A DNA stretch of 52,316 nt, from NCBI RefSeq assembly GCF_014323705.1, contig NZ_JABVEC010000046.1, positions 1 to 52,316 on the forward strand. Direction: 5' to 3'. Below, piece by piece: positions 24,046 through 32,800 of this stretch. The DNA comes from Actinomadura alba. GTDB taxonomy: Bacteria > Actinomycetota > Actinomycetes > Streptosporangiales > Streptosporangiaceae. The first letter of the stretch is position 1, and every line of letters begins with the position of its first letter. Made by a program: the position numbers and the translations under genes. Under the pieces are notes generated by a model. That model saw only the letters and a program-made list of their open reading frames with translations, searched no databases and had not been told where the DNA came from.

Positions 24046-24106
24046 TCGTTATCGATAGTCCATGATACGGAAACTTTATATCGAAATATGGATGCCTTGT
24101 CGATAG
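24046..24106. promoter_or_regulatory. AT-rich divergent control region with repeated CGATAG
   Basis: Between the divergent aminotransferase and MatC-type genes an AT-rich patch stands out. It contains ATCGATAG (24051-24058) and TGTCGATAG (24098-24106) flanking the near-symmetric TATATCGAAATAT. A separate TTCCGGAA palindrome lies at 24252-24259, closer to the permease. Likely promoter/operator DNA, possibly for the IclR protein; which element is bound is unknown. Confidence 0.45.
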
Positions 24107-24319
24107 AGCGCCAAGAATGATCAACAGGCCTCGTCAGGGCCGGACTCGGTCGCCCGGTCCCGTGCCCGGTGTCGGAAGGAGGTCGGCGGCAGGGTCTTGA
24201 CCATGGGATGTGAGGTACCTCATACTCCCAAAACGGAACACGGCTTTCACATTCCGGAAACCTACCTCTGCCGTCGCCCGTGCCAGCGAACTCCCCGACC
24301 CCCTGCTCCGGGAGGCTGT

Positions 24320-25720
24320 ATGTCCGTAGAAATCGTCTCGATCCTGATCCTCGTCGGCATTTTCCTCCTGGCCACCGTCCGGCCGATCAACCTGGGCGCG
24401 CTCGCCATCGTCGCCGCCTTCGTTCTGGGCATCATCGCGCTGGACGGGTCGGACGTCGGTGAGCGCACCGACGAGATCTTCGCCGGATTCCCCGGCGACC
24501 TGTTCATCATCCTCGCGGGCGTCACGTACCTGTTCGCCATCGCCAAGAACAACGGCACCGTGGACTGGCTCGTGCACGCGGCCATCCGGGCGGTCGGCGG
24601 GCGGGTGGGACTGATCCCCTGGATCATGTTCCTGGTCACGGCCTGTCTCACCGCGATCGGCGCGGTGGTCCCGGCGTCGGTGGCCATCATCGCCCCGATC
24701 GGCATGGGCTTCGCCGTCCGCTACAAGATCAACCCGCTGCTGATGGGCCTCATGATCATCAATGGGGCGAGCGCCGGGGGGTTCTCGCCGATGAGCATCT
24801 TCGGCGGCATCACCAACGGCGTGGTCGAGAAGGCCGGCCTGCCCGGCAACCCCACCCTGCTGTTCCTCGCGTCGTTCTTCTTCAACCTCGCCATCAGCGT
24901 GGTGGTCTTCTTCCTCTGGGGCGGCAAGGACCTGCTCGGCCGGCGCGCCGAGGACCTCGTCGACGACACCGCGGGCAAGGCCGAGGCGGCCGAGACCCGT
25001 GACACGCCGGGCGACGCCGAGCCGGCGGGCTCCGCGGCCCCGAAGAGCCCGGCCGCGACCGCGACTGGCGGGGTCGCGACCGTCACCACCTCACCGGCCG
25101 GGGTCTACGAAGCGGTCTCGCTGGACCGCGACCGCAGCCTGACGCTGGTCGGCCTGCTCGCCCTCGCCATCGGTGCCCTGTTCTTCGACCTGAACGTCGG
25201 CATGGTGGCGATCACGGTGGCGGCGGTGCTCACCCTCATCTCGCCCACCTCGGCCAAGGACGCCGTCAACCAGATCGCCTGGCCGACCGTACTGCTCGTC
25301 TGCGGCATCGTGATGTACGTCAGCGTCATGGAGACCCTCGGCACCATCAAGTGGCTCGGCGACGAGGTCGCCACCATCGGGGCTCCGCTGCTCGCCGCGC
25401 TCATCATCTGCTTCATCGGTGGTGCGGTGTCGGCGTTCGCCTCGACGACCGGCATCCTTGGCGCGCTCATCCCGCTCGCCGTTCCGTTCCTCACCGGAGG
25501 CGACGCGGTCGGCGCGGTCGGGCTCATCACCGCTCTCGCCATCTCGTCCTCGGTGGTCGACTCGAGCCCGTTCTCGACCAGCGGCGCGCTCGTGGTGGCG
25601 AACTCGCCGGAGGACCGCAGGGACGACGTCTACAAGGGCCTGATGCGATGGGGCTTCAGCATGGTGGTGCTCGCCCCGATCGCCACCTGGGCCATCCTCG
25701 TCGTCCCCGGCTGGCTGTGA
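24320..25720 (+). CDS. MatC-type dicarboxylate permease
   Basis: 466 aa membrane protein with about 11-12 hydrophobic helices. The start resembles the MatC N-terminal domain of dicarboxylate/malonate carriers (MSVEIVSILILVGIFLLATV, GFPGDLFIILAGVTYLFAIA). Re-entrant-like motifs are AVVPASVAIIAPIGMGF and, near the C-terminus, AISSSVVDSSPFSTSGALVV. A hydrophilic Ala/Pro-rich cytoplasmic loop of about 55 residues joins the halves. ATG at 24320 has GGAGG 5-9 nt upstream; an upstream in-frame ATG at 24197 lacks one. Divergent from the aminotransferase operon, it probably imports that pathway's substrate. Confidence 0.88.
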   Translation: MSVEIVSILILVGIFLLATVRPINLGALAIVAAFVLGIIALDGSDVGERTDEIFAGFPGDLFIILAGVTYLFAIAKNNGTVDWLVHAAIRAVGGRVGLIPWIMFLVTACLTAIGAVVPASVAIIAPIGMGFAVRYKINPLLMGLMIINGASAGGFSPMSIFGGITNGVVEKAGLPGNPTLLFLASFFFNLAISVVVFFLWGGKDLLGRRAEDLVDDTAGKAEAAETRDTPGDAEPAGSAAPKSPAATATGGVATVTTSPAGVYEAVSLDRDRSLTLVGLLALAIGALFFDLNVGMVAITVAAVLTLISPTSAKDAVNQIAWPTVLLVCGIVMYVSVMETLGTIKWLGDEVATIGAPLLAALIICFIGGAVSAFASTTGILGALIPLAVPFLTGGDAVGAVGLITALAISSSVVDSSPFSTSGALVVANSPEDRRDDVYKGLMRWGFSMVVLAPIATWAILVVPGWL

Positions 25721-25744
25721 ACCCGAACCTGAACCGGATCCGAC

Positions 25745-25795
25745 CCGAACCTCATGGCGGCCCCGCTCAGGGCGCGTGGCCGCCACGAGGTTCGG
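25745..25795. terminator. Bidirectional terminator, 18-bp stem
   Basis: CCGAACCTCATGGCGGCC (25745-25762) pairs with 25778-25795, 17 of 18 positions. It sits between the convergent permease and penicillin-binding protein genes; its right arm lies inside the last codons of the penicillin-binding protein. Confidence 0.8.
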
Positions 25796-28310
25796 CGCGA
25801 GGAGGCTGTACGAGCCGCGGACGTGGCTCGGTCGTGCCGGGCGGCGGCTCGATCGGCGGCTCATACGGCTCCTCCTCGGGTGGCGGAACGGGCTCGACGG
25901 GCTCCTCTGACGGCTCGAACTCGGGCGGCGCGGTGGGCGTGGGTTTGGTGCTCTCGGTGGACCGGGGAGTCGCCGGTGCGGTGTCGCGCGGCATCCTGTT
26001 CGAGACGGTGGGCCCGGCGAAGTTCTTCACCGGCATGTCCTGGGTGGCCTCGGCCATGTACGAACGCCAGATCTGCGCCGGCAGCACGCCGCCGTAGATG
26101 GCGTAACCGGGGATCTCCAGCGGCTTGTTGTCGGTCCGGAAGATCCCCACCGAAGTGGCCATCTGCGGGATGAAACCGTTGAACCAGATGGCGCGGCCCT
26201 TGGTGGTGGTGCCCGTCTTGCCCGCGACCTCGCGGTCGTACAACTGGGCGGCGGTGCCCGTGCCGGCCTCGACCACCTTGGACATCGCGTAGGTGGCGTC
26301 ACGCGCGACGCCCTTCGAGAACGCCTGCGTGCCCTTGTCGGTGATCTTCTCCGGCTTGCCGCCCGGCCGGGTGATCGACTTGATCACGTGCGGCTGGTGG
26401 TGGACGCCCTCCGCGGCGAAGGTGGCGTAGGCGCTCGCCTGCTGCAGCGGGCTCACCGACACCGTGCCCAGCGGGAAGGTCGGTGAGGTGTTGGCGCTGT
26501 TCGCGGTGAGCTGCCGCTCGGGAATGCCGAGCTTCTCGGCCATGGCGGTGACCTTGTCGAGCCCGACCTCCTGCCCCAGGTTGATGTAGGCCGTGTTGAT
26601 CGACTGCTGGGTGGCGGTGACCAGGTCGACCATGCCGTAGCTCGTGTTGTTGTTGTTCTCCAGGCTCACGTTGTTGAACGTCTGCGGGGAACTGCCGTTC
26701 ACGGTGGTGTCGAGGCCCAGGCCGTCATCGAGCGCGGCGGCCAGGACGTAGGGCTTGAACCCCGAACCCGCCTGGGCGTAGGAGCCGAACGACGAGTTGA
26801 GCTGCCGCTGCAGGTAGTCGCGGCCACCGTAGAACGCCTCGACCTCACCGTTGGCCGAATTGATCGACACCAGCCCGGTGAGCACGTTCTTGGAGGTGTC
26901 GTCCGGGACGTTGGAGTTGACCGCCCGCGCGGCGGCGTCCATCAGCTTCTTGTCGAAGGTGGTGACCACCTTCAGGCCGCCCCTGTTGACCTCGTCCTCG
27001 GCGTATCCCCGGGCCTCGAGTTCCGCCTTGGCGGTGTCCATCATGTAGCCGACCTGGCCCTTGAGGACGTCGGTGTGCTTCTGCTCCGGCGGCACGGGGA
27101 ACTTCATCGCGGCCGCGTCGGAGGGCGTGACGGCGCCGAGCCGGACCATCCCCTCAATGACGTACCGCCAGCGCGCCTCGGCGGGCGCGCGCTTGTCGCC
27201 GTAGGGATCGGCGAAGTACGACGGCAACTGGATGGCCGCCGCCAGGTAGGCGCCCTGCTCGGGGGTGAGCTTCTTGACGTCGGTGTTGTAGTAGGCCTTC
27301 GCCGCCGCCTGGATCCCGTAGGCGTTGCGGCCGAAGTAGATCGTGTTGAGGTACTGCTGGAGGATCCAGTCCTTGTCCTTCTCCCGGCCGACCTTCAACG
27401 CGACCATGATCTCTTTGAGCTTGCGGAAGACGGTGCGCTCCTGGCTGAGCCCGCTGTAGTAGTTGCGGACCATCTGCTGAGTGATCGTGGACCCGCCCTG
27501 GACCTGCTCACCCGAGACGGTCGACCACAGCGCCCGGGTCGTGCTCGTCAGCGAGACTCCGGGGTCGTTGTAGAAGCTGCGGTTCTCCGCCGAGATCACC
27601 GCCGCCCGTACAGGCGCCGGCACCGAGGAGAGCGGCACCACTACGCGGTTGGTGCCCTGCTTGGCGATGACCGTCTTGCCGTCGGCGTAGTAGAACACCG
27701 AGCCCTCGGCCTTGGCGCCGCTCTGCGCCGACGGGATCGGGGTCAGCAGATAGGCGATCGCGAAGCCGAGAACGCCCAAGCCGACGAGGCCCAGCATCGT
27801 GAGCCCGGTGCGCCGCGCGTAGCGCGCGAACCGGCCGCGCGGCCGCTTCGCGGGCGGCCTGCGCCCTGGCGGCAGGCCGCCCGCCATCGCGATCGGCGCC
27901 GTGTCGGTCGAGGCCTGCCCGCCCGAGGAGCCGTCCGTCCGTACGTCGCCGACGGGGATGCCGTCGACGGGCGTGTCGTCGGCTGTGTCGTGGGGTGTGC
28001 CGTGGCGTGTGTCGGCGGGCGTGTCATCGACGTCGGCGGGTGTGCCGGCGGCAGACCCTTCGTCCACGGAGGAGTCGTCGGCCGGGGTGTCGTCGGGCTG
28101 GGTTTCGGCGCTCGGCGGCTCGGCCTCGGTGTCGTTATGTTCCGGCTCGCCCGGTGTGTCGCCGGGGCCGGACGCGGGGGAGCCCGCCCGTGAGTCCGCA
28201 TCGTCGGCGACGTCGGATTCGACCCTTGCCATCGCCTTGGTGCGGTCGGTGCCGTCGTCGTCCGCCACGGTGGGCCGACCGCCCACCGCGTCTTCGTCGT
28301 CGCTGCTCAC
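25767..28310 (-). CDS. Bifunctional penicillin-binding protein (class A, PonA-like)
   Basis: 847 aa from a GTG at 28310. An unusually long acidic Asp/Thr/Pro-rich cytoplasmic tail (about residues 1-140) is followed by a basic patch, one membrane helix (about 169-190) and the glycosyltransferase domain: catalytic Glu in SAENRSFYNDP (about 242), GGSTITQQMVRNYYSG, REKDKDWILQQYLNTIYFGR. The transpeptidase domain has S516-G-F-K519, S570-I-N572 and K698-T-G700. The Pro/Glu-rich C-terminal tail is typical of actinobacterial PBPs. It polymerises and cross-links peptidoglycan outside the membrane. The usual ED-x2-F-x2-H-x-G motif is altered: the aspartate after the catalytic Glu is Asn and the His is absent. 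Confidence 0.93.
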   Translation of the reverse strand: MSSDDEDAVGGRPTVADDDGTDRTKAMARVESDVADDADSRAGSPASGPGDTPGEPEHNDTEAEPPSAETQPDDTPADDSSVDEGSAAGTPADVDDTPADTRHGTPHDTADDTPVDGIPVGDVRTDGSSGGQASTDTAPIAMAGGLPPGRRPPAKRPRGRFARYARRTGLTMLGLVGLGVLGFAIAYLLTPIPSAQSGAKAEGSVFYYADGKTVIAKQGTNRVVVPLSSVPAPVRAAVISAENRSFYNDPGVSLTSTTRALWSTVSGEQVQGGSTITQQMVRNYYSGLSQERTVFRKLKEIMVALKVGREKDKDWILQQYLNTIYFGRNAYGIQAAAKAYYNTDVKKLTPEQGAYLAAAIQLPSYFADPYGDKRAPAEARWRYVIEGMVRLGAVTPSDAAAMKFPVPPEQKHTDVLKGQVGYMMDTAKAELEARGYAEDEVNRGGLKVVTTFDKKLMDAAARAVNSNVPDDTSKNVLTGLVSINSANGEVEAFYGGRDYLQRQLNSSFGSYAQAGSGFKPYVLAAALDDGLGLDTTVNGSSPQTFNNVSLENNNNTSYGMVDLVTATQQSINTAYINLGQEVGLDKVTAMAEKLGIPERQLTANSANTSPTFPLGTVSVSPLQQASAYATFAAEGVHHQPHVIKSITRPGGKPEKITDKGTQAFSKGVARDATYAMSKVVEAGTGTAAQLYDREVAGKTGTTTKGRAIWFNGFIPQMATSVGIFRTDNKPLEIPGYAIYGGVLPAQIWRSYMAEATQDMPVKNFAGPTVSNRMPRDTAPATPRSTESTKPTPTAPPEFEPSEEPVEPVPPPEEEPYEPPIEPPPGTTEPRPRLVQPPRAEPRGGHAP

Positions 28311-28449
28311 ACGCCCCCCGTGACCCGTTCGTTACCGTACGATACCTCAGGGGGTCTGCTCGTCCGGCCGCGCTGAAACCGTAACTATCAGCCTCTACAT
28401 CAGGACGGCCGAGGGGGCGGGCCGGTTGTCCTTGTGGCGCGGGCGATTC

Positions 28450-28500
28450 CGCGGCGGACGGCCGGTCCGGACCGGTAATTGCCGGTCGCCGTCCGCCGCG
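28450..28500 (-). terminator. Large hairpin after the FKBP gene
   Basis: CGCGGCGGACGGC (28450-28462) is exactly complementary to 28488-28500. Inside lies a second perfect palindrome, GGTCCGGACC (28464-28473). Positioned 76 bp after the FKBP stop and before the penicillin-binding protein start on the same strand, so most likely a terminator; no T-run. Confidence 0.65.
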
Positions 28501-28575
28501 TGAGTCGCGTGGGGCTTATGCCGTGCGATATGTCATTGTGCGGTTTCCGCTTTGCGATCTTCCGGGCCGGACGGC

Positions 28576-29667
28576 TCAGGCCGCGCCGACGATGTCCACC
28601 GTGAAGACCATGGTGTCGGTCCCCTTGATCTCGCCGCTGCCCTGCTTGCCATAGCCGTCCTTGGGCGGGATCACCAGCATGACCCGGCTGCCGACCTTCT
28701 TGCCGGTCAATCCGGTGGTGAAGCCCTTGATCGCGCCCTGTCCGCCGAGTGGGAACAGGAAGAGCGATCCGTTCTTCCAGCTCGCGTCGAACACCTTGCC
28801 GTTGCGCCAGAGCTGGCCCTTGTACTGCGCCACCACGACCTGGCCGCTGGCGAGCGCCGGGCCCGAGCCCTCGATGAGGGTCTTGGACACGAGGTCCTTC
28901 GGCGGGTCGTTCTTGGGCATCTTCAGGTCGGACGGCTGCTTGCCGACCTCGCCCGCCGTCACCGTGGGCAGCTTCGAGTCGTCGAGCTGCTGCTCCGTGC
29001 CGGACGCGGCGGCGGTCTTGGAGATCGTGGACACGATGTCGACGATGAACACGAGGGTGTCGGTGCCGCCGATCCCGGCCTGCGGGTTGCCCTGCGCGCC
29101 CAGGCCGTCCTTGGGCGGGACCTGCACCAGGACCCGGCTGCCGGCCGTCTGGCCGACCAGGCCCTTCTTCAACCCGGGGAGGACCTGTTCGTTGAGCTGC
29201 AGGGGGACGGGCTTCTTGTTCTTGTAGGTCGAGTCCAGCGGCTTCTTGACGCCCTTGCCGCTCCAGACATAGCTGTCGACGTTGACGAAGCTCACGTCGC
29301 CATCGGCCACCTTGGCGCCGCCGGCACCGGTGATCAAGGTCTTCCGCTGGAGCGCCGTGGGCTGCACGACCTCCTTGGGGATGACGACCTTCGGCGCCTG
29401 GCCGAACTTGCCGGTGACCTCGATGGCCGGCTCGGGCCGGGTGGCGATGAAGATCCCGACACCGGTCGACGCCAGCACCACGACCACGAGGGCACCCGCC
29501 AGCAGGCGCTGCCGCCGCTTCGCCTTGGCGGCCGTCATCGCCGACGGCCGGTTCCTGCTTCGGCCGCCGATGCCATGCGGAGTGAACTCGCTGCGGGCTA
29601 TGTCGCGCCTGCTGGGCAGCTTCGCCTTGACGGCGGGTTCCCCGCGGGGCTTGTCATCCTCAGACAT
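28576..29667 (-). CDS. Membrane-anchored tandem FKBP-type prolyl isomerase
   Basis: 363 aa from the ATG at 29667 (GAGGAAC just upstream). Basic cytoplasmic N-terminus, one membrane helix (about 53-75), then two FKBP domains facing the outside. Domain 2 (about 262-363) keeps the core pattern: QYKGQLWRNGKVFDASW, AIKGFTTGLTGKKVGSR, IPPKDGYG. Domain 1 (about 105-213) is degenerate: VLPGLKKGL lacks the pocket aromatic and PPKDGLG lacks the Tyr. Probably folds exported proteins, with domain 1 serving as a chaperone or docking part (inference). It may be transcribed alone; a strong hairpin follows it. Confidence 0.9.
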   Translation of the reverse strand: MSEDDKPRGEPAVKAKLPSRRDIARSEFTPHGIGGRSRNRPSAMTAAKAKRRQRLLAGALVVVVLASTGVGIFIATRPEPAIEVTGKFGQAPKVVIPKEVVQPTALQRKTLITGAGGAKVADGDVSFVNVDSYVWSGKGVKKPLDSTYKNKKPVPLQLNEQVLPGLKKGLVGQTAGSRVLVQVPPKDGLGAQGNPQAGIGGTDTLVFIVDIVSTISKTAAASGTEQQLDDSKLPTVTAGEVGKQPSDLKMPKNDPPKDLVSKTLIEGSGPALASGQVVVAQYKGQLWRNGKVFDASWKNGSLFLFPLGGQGAIKGFTTGLTGKKVGSRVMLVIPPKDGYGKQGSGEIKGTDTMVFTVDIVGAA

Positions 29668-29843
29668 GTTCCTCACTGCTTCGGCTCGACGGACACTGCG
29701 GAGCACACACACCCTGTCAGCCTGAGGCTAAAGACCGTGTGAAATCGGCTCAAAGAAGCCGAGTCCGCAATCTACCGCCTGCCTAGACCACTGTGGCAGT
29801 GTCGTGGATCCGTCTTGATCTGTCATGTCGCCCCGCCAGGGGA

Positions 29844-32800
29844 TCAACGAGCGATCTCGTCCAGTGCCTTGAGAACACGTTTCTCGGAGACCGGATAGGG
29901 CGTGCCGAGTTGCTGGGCGAACAGGCTCACCCGGAACTCCTCGATCATCCAGCGGATGCGCTCGGCGCCGTCGAACGGCGGCGTCCGGTCGAGCACCGGC
30001 CGGCAGGCCGCCACCACCCGCTCGACCTGCGCCGTCAGCTGCCGGTCGCGCCCCGGATTGTCCGGCAGCTTGTCCAGGCGGTGCTCGATGGCGCGCAGGT
30101 AACGCAGCAGATCCGGCAGCCGGCGCCATCCGGTCACCGTGACGAAGCCGGGGAAGATCAGTCCCGACAGGTGCGTGCGGACGTCGGTGAGCGACGGCAC
30201 GAGCGCCAGGCTCTTGGTGCCCTTCAGCCGCATCTCGATCCGGTGCGCGGCGGCCAGGACGCGCTCGACCCTTCCCACTGTGTCGAGCGTCACATCGTGC
30301 AAGTCGGCCCGTACCTTGTCGTGCAGCCGGGTGAAGCCGCTCTCGTCCCACGCCGGCCCGCCCGCCTCGTCGATCAGCTTGTCGGCCGCGCAGGCGACGC
30401 AGTCTTCGAGCAGGGCCGCCGCGTTGCCGTGCGGGTTGTGGCTGAGCGCCAGCTTGGCCTGGTTGCTCAGCCGCGCGTTGACGAGTTTCACGGGGGAGGG
30501 GACGTTCAACAGGAGCAGTCGCCGGGTGCCGGTCCACATGGCGTGCCGCTGCTCCGCCTCGGTGCCGAAGGTGCGGATGGCGACGCTGCCGCCCTCGTCG
30601 GCCAGCGCCGGGTAGGCCCTGACCTGCGCGGAGCCCTCGCCTCCGGCACCCCCTTCGTACACCTGCGGAAGCGTGCCGAAGTCCCACGTGCGCAGGTCCT
30701 CGCGCTCCAGCCCGCTCGCCGCCTGGGCGAGCGTGGACCGCATCTTGGGCTTCAGCCGCCGCTTGAGCGCGTCGAGATCCTTGTCCTCGGCCACCGTGCC
30801 GCCCCGCCGGCCGACCACCCGGAAGGTGATCTTGAGATGGTCGGGCACCCGGTCCAGCTCCCAGGCCTCGCGCGACACCGCGACGCCGCCCATCCGGTGG
30901 AGCTCGCGTTCGACGGCGTCCAGCAGCGGCTCCCGCCGGGGCGTCACCCGCTGGAGCACCGCCTTGGCGAAGTTGGGCGCCGGCACGAAGCTGCGCCGGA
31001 TCGGCTTGGGCAGTGACCGGATCAGCGCGGTGACGAGGTCCTCACGCAGGCCGGGGATCTGCCAGTCGAACCCGTCGGCGGTCACCTGGTTCAGAATCGG
31101 CAGCGGGATGTGCGCCGTCACCCCGTCGGCGTCCGCGCCCGGCTCGAACTGGTAGGTCAGCTTCAGCTCCAGGCCTTCGTGCCGCCAGACGTCCGGGTAG
31201 TCCTCTTCGCTGACGTCGCCCGCCGAGGCGTTGATCAGCATCGTCTTCTCGAAGGAGAGCAGATCCGGCTGCTCGGAGCGGGCCTTCTTCCACCAGGCGT
31301 CGAAGTGCCGGCCGGAGACCACGTCGGCGGGCACGCGCTCGTCGTAGAAGCCGAACAGCGTCTCGTCGTCGACCAGGATGTCGCGCCGCCGGGCCCGGTG
31401 CTCGAGGTCCTCGACCTCGTCCAGCAGCCTGCGGTTCTCGTGGAAGAACGCGTGGTGGGTCTCCCAGTCGCCCTCGACCAGCGCGTGGCGGATGAACAGC
31501 TCGCGGGACAGTGGCGGGTCGATCCGCCCGTAACCGACCTTGCGGGAGGCGACGATCGGCACGCCGTAGAGCGTCACCTTCTCGTACGCCATCACCGCGC
31601 CCTGCGACTTCTCCCAGTGCGGCTCGCTGTAGGAGCGCTTCACCAGGTGCCCGGCGAGCGGCTCCACCCACTCCGGCTCGATCTTCGCGGCGACCCGTGC
31701 CCACAGCCGGGAGGTCTCGACCAGCTCGGCCGCCATCACCCAGCGCGGCTGTTTCTTGAACAGCGCCGACCCCGGGAAGACGCCGAACCGGGCGCCGCGC
31801 GCCCCGAGATAGTCGCGGGTCTCCGGATCGCGCAGCCCGATGTGCGACAACAGGCCCGCCAGCAGCGACGCGTGCACCTTCTGCTGGTCGCCGGGGGTGC
31901 TGTTCACGGTGAAGCCGAGGTCCTTGGCGACCTGGCGCAGCTGGCCGTACAGGTCCTGCCACTCCCGTACGCGCATGTAGTGCAGGAACTCGGCCTTGCA
32001 CAACCGGCGGAACTGGCTCGACGACAGTTCCTCCTGGCGTTCCCGCAGGTAGCGCCACAGGTTGAGGAAGGACATGAAGTCCGACTCTTTGTCGGCGAAG
32101 CGGGCGTGCTGCTGGTCGGCCGCCTGCTGCCGGTCGGACGGCCGCTCGCGCGGGTCCTGGATCGACAGCGCCGCGGTGATGACCAGTACCTCGTGCACGC
32201 AGCCGTTGGCGTCGGCCTCCAGCACCATGCGCGCCAGCCGCGGGTCGACGGGCAGCTGTGCCAGCTTCCGGCCCGTCGACGTCAGCCGCCTGCGGACGTC
32301 CTGCTCGCCGAGGTCGAGGGCGCCGAGCTCGTGGAGCAGGTCGACCCCGTCCTTGATGTTGCGCCGGTCCGGCGGCTCGAGGAACGGGAACGCCGCGATG
32401 TCGCCCAACCCGAGCGCGGTCATCTGCAGGATCACCGAGGCGAGGTTGGTGCGCAGGATCTCGGGATCGGTGAATTCGGGCCGGCCGGCGAAGTCGTCCT
32501 CGTCGTAGAGCCGGATGCAGACGCCGTCCGAGGTGCGGCCGCAGCGTCCCTTGCGCTGGTCGGCGGAGGCCCGCGAGATCGCCTCGATGGGCAGCCGCTG
32601 GACCTTGAGCCGGTGGCTGTAGCGGGAGATGCGCGCGGTGCCGGGGTCGATGACGTACTTGATCCCGGGAACCGTCAGCGACGTCTCGGCGACGTTGGTG
32701 GCCAGCACGACCCGCCGGCCGCGGTGTGGTTGGAACACCCGGTGCTGCTCGCCCGTCGACAGCCGCGCGTAGAGGGGGAGCACCTCGGTGCCGGACGCCG

